Shown: positions 37,663 to 46,662 of the stretch, piece after piece
How the letters are laid out: each line of letters starts with the position of its first letter
How positions within the stretch are numbered: position 1 is the first letter of the stretch
Assembly: GCF_001896135.2 (NCBI RefSeq)
Contig: NZ_MPOH02000016.1
Span: forward strand, 175,209 to 239,208
DNA length: 64,000 nucleotides
Source: Streptomyces phaeoluteigriseus
Lineage (GTDB): Bacteria > Actinomycetota > Actinomycetes > Streptomycetales > Streptomycetaceae
Reading direction: 5' to 3'
Notes under the pieces: model-generated
Told to the model about the DNA's origin: nothing
Seen by the model: only the letters and a program-made list of their open reading frames with translations
Database searches by the model: none
Translations under genes and position numbers: made by a program

Positions 37663-38262
37663 ATGGGTGATCTTTTCCTGGTCCGGCACGGAGAGACCGC
37701 GTGGTCGCGCTCCGGCCGGCACACCGGACTGACCGACGTCCCGCTCACCGAGCACGGCCGGGAGGAGGCGCGGCGGCTGGTGCCGCTCATCCGGTCGCAC
37801 CGGATCGGCGCCGCGTTCTCCAGTCCGCTCCAGCGGGCGCGGGAGACGGCCGAACTGATCGGGTTGCACGAGGTGCGGGTCGAGGCGGACCTCCAGGAGT
37901 GGGACTACGGCGGGTACGAGGGCGTCACGACCGTCGAGATCCAGCGGGAGCGGCCGGGCTGGTTCCTGTTCACGGACGGAGTCACGCCCGGCCCGCCGGA
38001 GCATCCCGGGGAGACGCCGGAGCAGGTGGGGGAGCGGGCCGACCGGATGCTGGCGAAGGTGGACGCGGCGCTCGCCAACACGGAGGGGTGCGTGGTGCTG
38101 GTGGCGCACGGGCACTTCCTGCGGGTGCTCACGGCGCGCAGGCTCGGTCTGCCACCGTCGGCCGGGGCGCTGTTCCAACTGGCGACCGGGACGCTCGGCC
38201 GACTGGGCACGGAGCACGGCCGCCATGTGATCGCGGGGTGGAACATCCGGCCGGGGGCCTGA
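37663..38262 (+). CDS. Histidine phosphatase / phosphoglycerate mutase-like protein
   Basis: 199 residues from ATG 37663. The catalytic RHGET motif (residues 8-12) sits in LFLVRHGETAWSRSGRHTG. Downstream are FSSPLQRARETAELIG, EWDYGGYEG and the second catalytic His in VVLVAHGHFLRVLTAR. The length and blocks fit small cofactor-independent acid phosphatases of the PGAM superfamily rather than glycolytic phosphoglycerate mutase. The substrate is not evident from context. Confidence 0.93.
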   Translation: MGDLFLVRHGETAWSRSGRHTGLTDVPLTEHGREEARRLVPLIRSHRIGAAFSSPLQRARETAELIGLHEVRVEADLQEWDYGGYEGVTTVEIQRERPGWFLFTDGVTPGPPEHPGETPEQVGERADRMLAKVDAALANTEGCVVLVAHGHFLRVLTARRLGLPPSAGALFQLATGTLGRLGTEHGRHVIAGWNIRPGA

Positions 38263-38362
38263 GCGGCGGGCGGGAGCGTCGGCGGGGGGGCCGGCTGTCA
38301 GTGCCTGGCCGTAGCCTTCGTAGCGGTGGGACAGCCGTACCGCCGCCCGGAGGGAGTACGCC

Positions 38363-39013
38363 GTGACACGACCGCCGACCGCCGCCCAGCGCCGTGTGAT
38401 CGACACCGCCGATCCCGTCACCGGGCGACTGCGGGGCACGGAGTCCCAGCTCGCCGCGCTGCTCGAGCGGGGCCTCGCCTTCCGGCATCCGCGTCCGCCG
38501 CACGACCACTTCCTCACCCCGGCCGGGCACCGGATACGCGAGGCGGAGCCCGAGGCCGGTCCCGCCGCCGCGGTCGATGCCCCGCGCGCGCCGACCGGCG
38601 TGTTCACCGCACGGGTCGGCGGGGAGGAGCAGCCGCCGGACGGAGGGCCGTCGCGGATGCGGGAGGTGCGCAGTGCCTGGCAGGGCCTGCTGGAGCTGCG
38701 CCGGATGACCAACCCTGACGGGGCGGTGGACCGGCCCTGCGGGTGGGAGCGTACGCATCTGGTGCAGGCCGCCGCGCTCGCCCTGGAGGCGGCCGGACAC
38801 CGGCCGGCCGGGCCGGACGCAGGCGAGCCCGCCAGCGACGGCTATCGGGTGCGCGCCACTCCTCAGCCGGACGCGGTCGCCGTGCGCGGGCCGGACGACG
38901 GGACGCTGGGCGCCTGCGCGGTGACCCTGGAGAAGGCGGGCTGGCAGGCGAGCGAACACACCGATCCCCGGAGCAGAACGCGCTATCTGCTGGCTTCCCC
39001 ACGCCGGGTGTGA
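38363..39013 (+). CDS. Unknown protein, possible winged-helix N-terminus
   Basis: 216 residues from GTG 38363 (MTRPPTAAQRRVIDTADP). The first 60 residues (LAALLERGLAFRHPRPPHDHFLTPAGHRI) look like the C-terminal wing of an HTH-type fold, with a helix, a short strand and a TPAGHRI end. The remainder includes two blocks ending WQGLLELRRM and TLEKAGWQASEHTDPRSRTRYLLASP. I do not recognise the family. Codon use is normal for the region and the start has a GGAGGGAG-like site, so it is likely real. Confidence 0.7.
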   Translation: MTRPPTAAQRRVIDTADPVTGRLRGTESQLAALLERGLAFRHPRPPHDHFLTPAGHRIREAEPEAGPAAAVDAPRAPTGVFTARVGGEEQPPDGGPSRMREVRSAWQGLLELRRMTNPDGAVDRPCGWERTHLVQAAALALEAAGHRPAGPDAGEPASDGYRVRATPQPDAVAVRGPDDGTLGACAVTLEKAGWQASEHTDPRSRTRYLLASPRRV

Positions 39014-39073
39014 GGGCGTGCCAAGATCGGTGGAGAGGGCATCGACCGTGCTCGTCGACGAGAAGGGGAAGCC

Positions 39074-39496
39074 GTGAGCGAGCCGTTTTCCGTGCGGGTC
39101 ACCGTGCGCGGATACGAGACCGACGTGCAGGGCCATCTCAACCAGAGCGTGTACATCAACTACGCCGAGCACGCGCGCTGGTCGCTGCTCCGGGCCGCGG
39201 GCATCACCCAGGCCGGGCTGATCGGCCGGGGCGTCGGACCGGTCGCTCTGGAGACCACCATCCGCTACAAGCGGGAGCTGCTCGCGGGCGACGAGGTCGA
39301 TGTGACGTGCGCCTTCGAGTGGGGCGGCGGCAAGACGTTCCGCATCGAGCAGACCATCCGCAAGACGGACGGCACGGTCGCGGCCGAACTCTCCGCGGTG
39401 GGCGGCCTGCTGGATCTGCGGGCACGCCGGATGGTCGCCGACCCCCAGGACCACTTCAAGCAACTGGCCACCGATCCGGGCCTGTTCGGGCTCTGA
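39074..39496 (+). CDS. Hotdog-fold acyl-CoA thioesterase
   Basis: 140 residues from GTG 39074 with AAGGGGAAG upstream. The 4-hydroxybenzoyl-CoA thioesterase/YbgC signature is YETDVQGHLNQSVYINYAEHARW, carrying the Asp (TD) and the helix that forms the active site. VALETTIRYKRELLAGDEVDV is the usual central strand. It hydrolyses acyl-CoA thioesters, with substrate unknown. It is followed by a short MITE-like element and a convergent HxlR gene. Confidence 0.9.
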   Translation: MSEPFSVRVTVRGYETDVQGHLNQSVYINYAEHARWSLLRAAGITQAGLIGRGVGPVALETTIRYKRELLAGDEVDVTCAFEWGGGKTFRIEQTIRKTDGTVAAELSAVGGLLDLRARRMVADPQDHFKQLATDPGLFGL

Positions 39497-39520
39497 CCGG
39501 AAGCTCTCCCAGGGGGCCTG

Positions 39521-39605
39521 GGGCCTGTCGTTTGGCTCAGGCCGCAGGAATTCAACGGTGCTGTCCAGCGCGGTGCGTCTGTGGCGTGATCCGAACGACA
39601 GGCCC
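39521..39605. mobile_element. 85-bp MITE-like element with 19-bp terminal inverted repeats
   Basis: The left end GGGCCTGTCGTTTGGCTCA (39521-39539) matches the complement of the right end (39587-39605, GGGCCTGTCGTTCGGATCA) at 17 of 19 positions. The 47-bp centre has no coding capacity. I see no clear target-site duplication. Its right end overlaps the stop codon of the next gene (TAG complement at 39605-39607). Ends of this kind are found on small non-autonomous elements in Streptomyces. Confidence 0.75.
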
Positions 39606-40006
39606 TAAGCCTCGGCCGACTCCCGGTCGTGCTCGTTGTCGTAGGCTGCGCGGGACTCGGCGATGTAGACCCTGTTGCGCTCCGCCCAGCCGGTCAGGCG
39701 CAACAGGGTCTCGTGCAACTCGCGCGCCACCGGTGTCAGTTCGTACTCCACCTTCGGCGGCACCGTCGGGTGCACGGTGCGGGTGACGAGTCCGTCGCGC
39801 TCGAGGTTGCGCAGGGTGAGGGTCAGCATGCGACGGCTGATGCCCTCGATGCCGCGCTCCAGTTCGGTGAAGCGGATCGGGCCGTGCGCGGCCGCGACGA
39901 GGATCTGCACGCTCCATTTGCCCGAGACCCTGTCAAGAACCTCGCGCACCGGGCACGCGTGCGCGTTCACCACCTGAGGGGTAACACCGGTGTTCCTCCG
40001 GGACAT
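39605..40006 (-). CDS. HxlR-family transcriptional regulator
   Basis: 133 residues from ATG 40006 (MSRRNTGVTPQVV). The HxlR winged helix is recognisable in CPVREVLDRVSGKWSVQILV (Cys near residue 18, then GKWS) and GISRRMLTLTLRNLERDGLVTRTVHP, ending with a basic wing. It is divergent from the MFS transporter (110 bp), a common layout for quinone- or drug-responsive HxlR repressors. Its stop codon sits on the end of the MITE-like element, suggesting the element may have supplied the present 3' end. Confidence 0.9.
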   Translation of the reverse strand: MSRRNTGVTPQVVNAHACPVREVLDRVSGKWSVQILVAAAHGPIRFTELERGIEGISRRMLTLTLRNLERDGLVTRTVHPTVPPKVEYELTPVARELHETLLRLTGWAERNRVYIAESRAAYDNEHDRESAEA

Positions 40007-40116
40007 CCGACTGCCTCCTTACGGCTCCCTCCAGAGTCACTCACGATGGCCTCCGTTACAAGACGTGCACCAAGGGCACGCATCGTTCCTACGGAGATTG
40101 CGGAGGCCGACAGACC

Positions 40117-41581
40117 ATGTCCACCACGGTCGACCCACCGAACCGGACACCGGACCGGACACCGGACCGGATGTCACACCCCCGGACGTACTCCCGCCGG
40201 GCGTCCCTCGTCGTCCTGTGCGCCGGCACGCTGATGACCATCCTGGACGGCAACATCGTCACCGTGGCGATGCCCGCCGTCCAGAGCGACCTCGGCTTCA
40301 GCGGTCCGGGCCTGGCCTGGGTCGTCAACGCCTACCTGATCCCCTTCGGCGGCCTGCTCCTGCTGGCCGGGCGGCTGGGCGACCTGGTGGGCCGCAAGCG
40401 GATGTTCACAGCGGGCCTGGCGGTGTTCACCGCGGCCTCCGTGCTGTGCGGGGTGGCCACCGGGCAGAGCGTGCTCATCGCGGCCCGTGCCCTGCAGGGC
40501 GTGGGCGGGGCCATGACCTCGGCCGTCGTCCTCGGCATGCTGGTCGCCCTGTTCCCCGAGCCGCGCGAACGAGCCCGCGCCATCGCGGTGTTCAGTGCCG
40601 TGGGCGCGGCGGGCGGTGCGCTCGGCACCTTCCTCGGCGGGGCGCTGACCCAACTCCTCACCTGGCACTGGATCTTCCTCATCAACCTGCCGATCGGCGT
40701 GCTCGCCTGTTTCGCCGCCGTGCGCATCCTCGCCCCGGACCCCGGCGCCGGCCTCGGCAGGGGCGCCGACTACCCCGGTGCCGCTCTGGTGACCGGCGCG
40801 CTCATGCTCACCGTGTACGTCATCGTCGGCGCCGCGACCGCGACGCCACCGCCACCGCGCTTCTGGCCCTGCTCGCCGCCGCCTGTTCGTCGGCTTCGTC
40901 CTGCGCCAGGCCCGCACCGCCCGCCCCCTGCTGCGCCTGCGACTGTTCGGCTCCCGGCTCCACAGCGGCGCGAACGCCGTCCAGATCCTGATGATCGCCA
41001 CGATGTACGGCTTCCAGTTCATCGGCGCCCTGTACCTGCAACGCGTTCTCGGATACGGCGAGTTGGCCACCGGTACGGCCTTCCTTCCGGCACCGGTCGC
41101 GATCGGCCTGCTGATGCTCGGCCTGTCCGCCCGGACGATCGCCCGCTTCGGCGCGTACCGCGTGCTGCTGTCCGGTCTGGTCCTGATCACCGCGGGGATG
41201 GCGCTGCTGGGCCGCGCCCCGGCCGACGGCTCGTACGCGACGGACGTCCTCCCGCCGATGCTGCTGCTGGCGGCCGGTTTCGCCGCCGCGATGCCCGCGC
41301 TGACCGGCCTCGCGATGTCGGGGGCCCGGGAGGAGGACACCGGGCTGGCCTCCGGTCTCTTCAACACCACCCAGGTGGTGGGCGGGTCCCTGGGCCTGGC
41401 GGTGTTGTCCACCCTGGCGGCCCAGCACACCGACACCCTCCTCGCCACGGGCACCGCCCCCCTCACGGCCACGGCCGGGGGCTACCAGCTGGCCTTCCGG
41501 GTGGCGACGGTGATCGCGGCGGCGGCCCTGGCACTGGCGGCGGCGGTGCTGCGGACGTCACAGCGGCAGGACGGGGGCTGA
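40117..41581 (+). CDS. MFS drug exporter, DHA2/EmrB type (two frameshifts)
   Basis: About 488 residues with 14 predicted membrane segments when repaired. Motif A region GRLGDLVGRKRMFTAGL and motif C-like GGALGTFLGGALTQ are present, with LDGNIVTVAMPAVQ at the start of helix 1, all typical of 14-helix proton antiporters. One C is missing near 40838 and another near 40883, which shifts the 15 residues between them. Restoring both gives TATALLALLAAALFVGFVLRQART. The divergent HxlR gene probably regulates it. Confidence 0.88.
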
Positions 41582-41821
41582 CCCGGCCTGCGGAGCCCGG
41601 GCCGGTCAAGGCCGGCCGCGCCGCCCGGCGTCGACCGGACCGGCCGTCCCGTCACACATCCCGCTGAACCGTTCGGAGGCGGGAGGGGGCCGAGGGGGCG
41701 GGGAGGCTGCCGCCGGTCGGGGTCGGAGTCGGGGTCGGGGACCCGGGAACGGGTGTGCGGGCCGCCCCTCGCTCGGAATGCGGATGCGCGGGCCGCACCC
41801 GACCTGCGATGCTCGCGTCCC

Positions 41822-42424
41822 ATGGCCGTTCGACGCAGCAGACCCAGCCTCTACATCTCCGTGGACATCGAGGCCGACGGCCCGATCCCCGGCCCCTACT
41901 CGATGCTCAGTCTGGGCGCGGCCGTCGCCGGGGTGCAGGACGCCGACGGGTTCACAGCGGCCGACCCCGAGGCGCGGACCTTCTACCGCGAACTGTGTCC
42001 CGTCAGCGACGACTTCGTCCCGGAGGCGCTCGCCGTCAGCGGCCTCGACCGTGAGCGCCTGCGCACCGAGGGGCTCGATCCCGCCCTGGCACTGGGCCAG
42101 TTCACCCGCTGGGTGCGCGAGGTGAGCGAGGGCGCGCAGCCGGTGATGTGCGGCTACCCGGCGTCGTACGACTGGACGTTCCTCTACTGGTATCTGATCC
42201 GCTTCACCGGTGAGAGCCCCTTCGGGCACTCGGGGTGCCTGGACATGAAGACGCTGTACGCCGCGAAGGCCGGGGTGCCGCTGCGGGCGGTGGCCAAGCG
42301 TTCCATGCCGGCGGAACTGCTGCCGAGGCGCCGTCACACCCATCACGCGCTGGACGACGCCGTCGAGCAGGCGGAGTTGTTCGCTCACCTCATGGCGTGG
42401 CAGGGGCCCGGGTCGCCCCGGTGA
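41822..42424 (+). CDS. 3'-5' exonuclease, DEDDh family
   Basis: 200 residues from ATG 41822 (MAVRRSRPSLYISVDIEADGP). Exonuclease motif I is SVDIEADGP (DxE) and motif II lies near the CGYPASYDWTFLY aspartate. Motif III is HTHHALDDAVEQAELF, with His and Asp spaced as in DEDDh enzymes. The protein is a single exonuclease domain, like RNase T/DnaQ-type proofreading or RNA-trimming enzymes. Its last 35 bp overlap the convergent purine permease gene. Confidence 0.85.
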   Translation: MAVRRSRPSLYISVDIEADGPIPGPYSMLSLGAAVAGVQDADGFTAADPEARTFYRELCPVSDDFVPEALAVSGLDRERLRTEGLDPALALGQFTRWVREVSEGAQPVMCGYPASYDWTFLYWYLIRFTGESPFGHSGCLDMKTLYAAKAGVPLRAVAKRSMPAELLPRRRHTHHALDDAVEQAELFAHLMAWQGPGSPR

Positions 42425-43817
42425 TCTCCTCGCCCGCCTCCATCGGATGTGTCACGTCCTGGGCGTCGGCGGACCTGCCGAGGTGGTTGAAGACGAGGTT
42501 GAGCAGGACGGCCGCCACGCAGCCCGTGGAGATGCCCGAGTCCAGGACGATCCGTGCCGTCTCCGGGAAGGCGTGGTAGAAACCCGGCGCGGTGATCGGG
42601 ATGATGCCGACGGCGAGGGACACGGCGACGATCAGGACGTTGTTGTCCTTCTCCAGGCCGGCCCGGACGAGGGTCTGGATACCGCTTGCCGCGACAGAGC
42701 CGAACAGCACGACGCCCGCCCCGCCGAGCACCGGGCGCGGCACGACGGCGATCAGCGAGGCTGCCATCGGGCACAGGCCCATGAGGACCAGGAAGGCGCC
42801 GCCGGACGCGACGACGTACCGGCTGCGGATCCGGGTCATCGCGACCAGGCCGATGTTCTGGGCGAAGGCACTGCACATGAAACCGTTGAAGACGGGACTG
42901 AGCGCCGAGCCGAGGGTGTCTGCCCGCAGACCCGCCGCGATCGTCTTCTCGTCCGCCGGACGGTCGACGATCTCGCCCAGCGCCAGCATGTCGGCGGTCG
43001 ACTCGGTCATCGACACCACCATCACCACGCACATCGACAGGATGGCCGCGAGCTGGAACTGCGGGGCGCCGAAGTGGAAGGGGGTCGGGAAGCCGACCAC
43101 GTCCGCGGCGGCGACGGGCCCGAAGTCGGTGACGCCGAACGGGATCGCGACGAGTGTTCCGGCGACCAGGCCGAGCAGCACGGCGATCTGCTTGACGAAG
43201 CCCCGGGTGAAGCGGCGCAGGAGCAGGACGAGCAGCAGGGTGACGCCCGCGAGCGTGAGGTTCGTGGCCGAGCCGTAGTCGCTCCCCGCCGGGTTCGGGC
43301 CCTGCGCCCAGCCGAAGGCGACCGGCAGCAGGGAGACGCCTATGAGGGTGATCACGGTGCCGGTGACGACAGGCGGGAAGAAGCGGACCGCCTTGCAGAA
43401 GATCGGGGCCGCGAGGAAGCCCAGCAGTCCCGCCACGATCACCGCGCCGAAGATGACGGGCAGCGCGTCGGACTTGTCCTCGGTGGAGGCGACGATCGCC
43501 GTCATGGGGGCGACACCGGCGAAGGTGACGCCGTTGACGAAGGGCAGGCGGGCGCCGATCTTCCAGATGCCCAGTGTCTGGAGGAAGGTGGCCAGGCCCG
43601 CGGTGAAGAGACAGGCGCCGGTGAGGAAGGTGAGTTCGGTGGCGGTCAGACCGACGGCCGCGCCGACGATCAGCGGCGGGGCGACGACTCCGGCGTACAT
43701 GGCGGCAACGTGCTGGAGACCGCTTGTCGCCATTTTCAGGGCGGGCAGTCTCTCGTCCACGGGGTGGATGGGCGGAGCGGCTGATTCGGCTGTCGAGGCG
43801 GGTGGTTGCGTGGACAC
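42390..43817 (-). CDS. NCS2-family nucleobase (xanthine/urate/uracil) permease
   Basis: 475 residues from GTG 43817. About 12-14 hydrophobic helices. NCS2 signatures are QHVAAMYAGVVAPPLIVG near the N-terminus and the substrate-binding motif GFMCSAFAQNIGLVAMTRIRSRYV, with VVMVVSMTESTADMLALGEIV as the preceding conserved region. It probably imports xanthine, urate or another purine base, since it follows the guanine-deaminase-like and uricase genes in the same direction. Its 3' end overlaps the exonuclease gene. Confidence 0.92.
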   Translation of the reverse strand: MSTQPPASTAESAAPPIHPVDERLPALKMATSGLQHVAAMYAGVVAPPLIVGAAVGLTATELTFLTGACLFTAGLATFLQTLGIWKIGARLPFVNGVTFAGVAPMTAIVASTEDKSDALPVIFGAVIVAGLLGFLAAPIFCKAVRFFPPVVTGTVITLIGVSLLPVAFGWAQGPNPAGSDYGSATNLTLAGVTLLLVLLLRRFTRGFVKQIAVLLGLVAGTLVAIPFGVTDFGPVAAADVVGFPTPFHFGAPQFQLAAILSMCVVMVVSMTESTADMLALGEIVDRPADEKTIAAGLRADTLGSALSPVFNGFMCSAFAQNIGLVAMTRIRSRYVVASGGAFLVLMGLCPMAASLIAVVPRPVLGGAGVVLFGSVAASGIQTLVRAGLEKDNNVLIVAVSLAVGIIPITAPGFYHAFPETARIVLDSGISTGCVAAVLLNLVFNHLGRSADAQDVTHPMEAGEEITGATRAPATP

Positions 43818-44133
43818 GGCGGCTCTCCTCCGGTCGGTTACACGGCAGCTCTGGCGTGGGTTTCATGGAGGTGGTGCACGGTCGTGCGGGACCGGGGAAA
43901 CGCTGGGAACGCTCGAAATGCTGGGAATGTCGGGAACGCTCGTAACGGTGGGGACGGCTGGAAACAGCGGAGCGGCTCGACTGCGGGAAGCGGTGGGAGA
44001 CCGCGGGCAACGGCAGGGGTGACCGCTCCGGGGCGCGCGCGTCCGCGCGCGCCCCGGTCACGGCCGCCGTGGACCCTCTCGGGTCCAGGGCCACCGGCCG
44101 GGAGCCGTCCCTCCCGGCCGGAGTCTCAACGGG
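43818..44133. other. Intergenic region between deaminase and NCS2 genes
   Basis: 316 bp between two genes read leftward. 43900-43945 carries short irregular repeats of CTGGGAAYGCTCG type. The GC-rich part near 44028-44057 is a hairpin described separately. There is room for an independent permease promoter, but no conserved -10/-35 pair or purine-regulon palindrome stands out. Confidence 0.5.
44028..44057 (-). terminator. GC-rich hairpin downstream of the deaminase gene
   Basis: A perfect 14-bp stem, CCGGGGCGCGCGCG (44028-44041) with its complement at 44044-44057, and a 2-nt TC centre. It lies 76 nt past the deaminase stop at 44134, so it may separate that transcript from the permease gene. 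Confidence 0.65.
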
Positions 44134-45513
44134 TCAGCCCTGGGCGGCGATCCGCGCCAGGCGCCGGGCCTCTTCGCGGGTCGCGCGGGCGATCGCGTCC
44201 TCGTCGGCGGTGAGCAGCCGGCCGTCCTCGACGATCTGACGGCCGTTCACGAAGGAGGCGGTGACCGGGGCCGCCGCGCCGAGGACCAGCGCGGTCACCG
44301 GGTCGGCGATGGAGGCGTGGGCGAGGGTGTCCATCCTCCACAGCACCAGGTCGGCGAGCTTGCCCGGCTCCAGCGAGCCGATCTGGCTCGCCCGGCCGAG
44401 GACCTGGGCGCCGCCGAACGTGCCGAGGCGCAGCGCCTGGCGGGCGTTCAGGGCGGCCTCGCGGTGAGCGCCGAGGCGGTTGATCAGGAGGGCGTTGCGC
44501 AGCTCGGTGTGGAGTTCGCCGGACTCGTTGGACGCCGTGCCGTCGACGCCGAGGCCGACCGGGACACCGGCCGCGAGCATGTCCGGCACCCGCGCGATCC
44601 CCGCCGCGAGCCGGGCGTTGGAGGACGGGCAGTGTGCGACACCGGTCCTCGTGCGGGCGAAGGCGTCGATGTCGGAGTCGTTCATGTGGACGCAGTGCGC
44701 CATCCACACGTCCTCGCCCAGCCAGCCCGTGGACTCGAAGTAGTCGGTCGGGCCCATGCCGAACAGCTCGTGGCAGAACTTCTCCTCCTCGACCGTCTCC
44801 GAGCCGTGCGTGTGCAGGCGTACGCCGAGCCGGCGGGCCAACTCAGCTCCCTGGCGGAGCAGTTCGGTGCTGACGGAGAAGGGCGAGCAGGGGGCGACGG
44901 CGACCTGGGTCATCGCGTCGAAGGAGGCGTCGTGGTGCTGCCGTACGGTCTCCTCGGTGGCGGCGAGGGCACCCTCCAGGGTCTCCACGGCGAAGTCCGG
45001 GGGCAGTCCGCCGTCCTTCTCGCTGCGGTCCATGGAGCCCCGGGCCAGGGTGAAGCGCACGCCCATGTCACGGGCGGCCCCGATGATCGCGCCGGACAGG
45101 TCGCCGGAACCGTGCGGGAAGACGTAGTGGTGGTCCATGGCGGTGGTGACGCCACCGCGCGCCATCATCGCGAGGGAACCCTGCGCGGCGGCGCGGACCA
45201 TCGGCTCGTCGATGCGGGCCCAGGTGGGGTAGAGCGCGACCAGCCAGTCGAACAGGTTGTGGTCCGTGGCCAGGCCGCGGGTGATCCACTGGTAGAAGTG
45301 GTGGTGGGTGTTGACCAGACCGGGAGTGACGAGGTGCCCGGTGGCGTCGATACGGCGGGCGACGTTCTCCAGACCCGCCGGGGCCGGGCCCGCGCCGACC
45401 GACTCGATGCGATGGCCGGCGATGACGACGTACCCGCTCGCATGCTCGGTGTCGTGGGCGTCGACGGTCGCGATCGCACAGTTCTCGATGACGATGCGCC
45501 GGTCTGCTGCCAT
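44134..45513 (-). CDS. 8-oxoguanine deaminase-like amidohydrolase
   Basis: 459 residues from ATG 45513 (MAADRRIVIENCAIATVD), with AAAGGACGA as ribosome site. Metal-binding motif VNTHHHFYQW, then HTHGSETVEEEKFCHE, HCVHMNDSD and GLGVDGTASNES are the successive metal and catalytic blocks of the TrzN/AtzA-type amidohydrolases that include 8-oxoguanine and guanine deaminases. VALGVDG-type residues and the EEKFCHELFG stretch favour the 8-oxoguanine/hydroxydechloroatrazine-like group. It would supply 8-oxoguanine to the purine route as uric acid, directly feeding uricase next door. Confidence 0.87.
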   Translation of the reverse strand: MAADRRIVIENCAIATVDAHDTEHASGYVVIAGHRIESVGAGPAPAGLENVARRIDATGHLVTPGLVNTHHHFYQWITRGLATDHNLFDWLVALYPTWARIDEPMVRAAAQGSLAMMARGGVTTAMDHHYVFPHGSGDLSGAIIGAARDMGVRFTLARGSMDRSEKDGGLPPDFAVETLEGALAATEETVRQHHDASFDAMTQVAVAPCSPFSVSTELLRQGAELARRLGVRLHTHGSETVEEEKFCHELFGMGPTDYFESTGWLGEDVWMAHCVHMNDSDIDAFARTRTGVAHCPSSNARLAAGIARVPDMLAAGVPVGLGVDGTASNESGELHTELRNALLINRLGAHREAALNARQALRLGTFGGAQVLGRASQIGSLEPGKLADLVLWRMDTLAHASIADPVTALVLGAAAPVTASFVNGRQIVEDGRLLTADEDAIARATREEARRLARIAAQG

Positions 45514-45588
45514 GGTTCGTCCTTTGCGCTGAGAGGGAGAGGGCACGGCAGGACCCCGGGAGCTTTGAGTGCCGTGACCGGGCGGGAC

Positions 45589-45700
45589 GGGTGCGGGTGC
45601 GGGTACGGGTACGGGTGCGGAAAGGGGCGTAGCGACCGTTTCCCCATCCGTTCCCGTTCGCCGTCCGTTCCCGTTCGCCATCCGTTCCTGTTCCCCCCGG
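45589..45700. repeat. Hexamer and 17-18-bp tandem repeats
   Basis: GGGTGC/GGGTAC hexamers run five times at 45589-45618. From 45646 three 17-18-bp units of TCCGTTCCCGTTCGCC follow to about 45698. They fill the 215-bp gap between the uricase stop and the deaminase start, leaving little room for a conventional promoter. Confidence 0.8.
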
Positions 45701-45728
45701 TCACGGGTGCCGCGGTGAATCGGATACG

Positions 45729-46658
45729 TCAGAGGTTGCTGAGGTCCACCGGTATGCGGGCCTCACAGCCGTCCCGCAGGACGGTCCCCTCGATCAGGCC
45801 GTAGGGCCGGTCGGCCGCGAAGTACACGGCCCCGTCGGCGGTGTCGTTCTTCAGCCCGAACGGCTCCAGGTCCACGAGGAAGTGGTGCTTGTTCGGAAGG
45901 GAGAAACGGACCTCGTCGATCTCGCCGCGGTGGTCGATGATCCGCGAACCCATCTGGAACAGCGTCTGCTGGAGCGAGAGGGAGTACGTCTCGGCGAAGG
46001 CCTGGAGCAGGTGCTTCTTCGTCTGCTCGTAGGACTCCTCCCAGTTGGGCATCTCCCGCGCGTCATCGGTCCAGTTGAACCGCCAGCGGGCGGACACCTG
46101 GGTGGCGAGGATGCGGTCGTAGGCCTCGGGGAGCGTCGTGTACTTGTCCTTGACGTATCCCCAGAACTCGGAGTCCGTCGAGTTCATCACGACCAGGTCC
46201 TTCAGCCCGGAGACGACCTCCCAGGACTCACCGTCGTAGGTGATCTGGGTGAGCCGGGTCTCCTGGCCCTGGCGGACGAAGGAGTGCTTGGCCTCTTCGG
46301 CGCCCGCCCTCGCGCCGGCGCCGGAGGTCTCGATCCGCTCCCAGGCGTACTCCTCGATGCGGATGCGGGCCCGGTGGATGGGCTCCTGCGAGGTGACGAA
46401 GTGGCGGGCGAGGTGGATGCCGAACTGCTCGGCGGACTCGATGCCGTGCTCCTTGGCGAACGCGTACACCGTGTTCTTGGTGGTGTCGGTCGGCAGGACG
46501 TTGGCGTTCGAGCCGGAGTAGTGGACCTCGTCCATGTCACCGCTCAGCGACACCGAGACGTTGAGGTCCTTGATGTGGTGGGTGGCGCCGTCCCGCGTGA
46601 TCTTGACGACTCGGTTCTCGGCCTTGCCGTACTGGTTCTGTCCCAGAAAGGTGGGCAT
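45729..46658 (-). CDS. Uricase (urate oxidase)
   Basis: 309 residues from ATG 46658 (MPTFLGQNQYGKAENRVVK). Motifs of the tunnelling-fold enzyme are present: VLPTDTTKNTVYAFAKEHG with the catalytic Thr, then LKDLVVMNSTDSEFWG (Thr-Ser substrate region), and near the C-terminus FSLPNKHHFLVDLEPFGLKN. It oxidises urate to 5-hydroxyisourate with O2, giving H2O2. It is 4 nt downstream of HIU hydrolase, its next-step partner. Confidence 0.96.
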   Translation of the reverse strand: MPTFLGQNQYGKAENRVVKITRDGATHHIKDLNVSVSLSGDMDEVHYSGSNANVLPTDTTKNTVYAFAKEHGIESAEQFGIHLARHFVTSQEPIHRARIRIEEYAWERIETSGAGARAGAEEAKHSFVRQGQETRLTQITYDGESWEVVSGLKDLVVMNSTDSEFWGYVKDKYTTLPEAYDRILATQVSARWRFNWTDDAREMPNWEESYEQTKKHLLQAFAETYSLSLQQTLFQMGSRIIDHRGEIDEVRFSLPNKHHFLVDLEPFGLKNDTADGAVYFAADRPYGLIEGTVLRDGCEARIPVDLSNL

Positions 46659-46662
46659 CTAG

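Noticed and set aside
40830..40890. Programmed frameshifting in the MFS gene
   Set aside because: Two separate breaks with no slippery heptamer or downstream pseudoknot. The pattern matches the other single-base gaps in this window.
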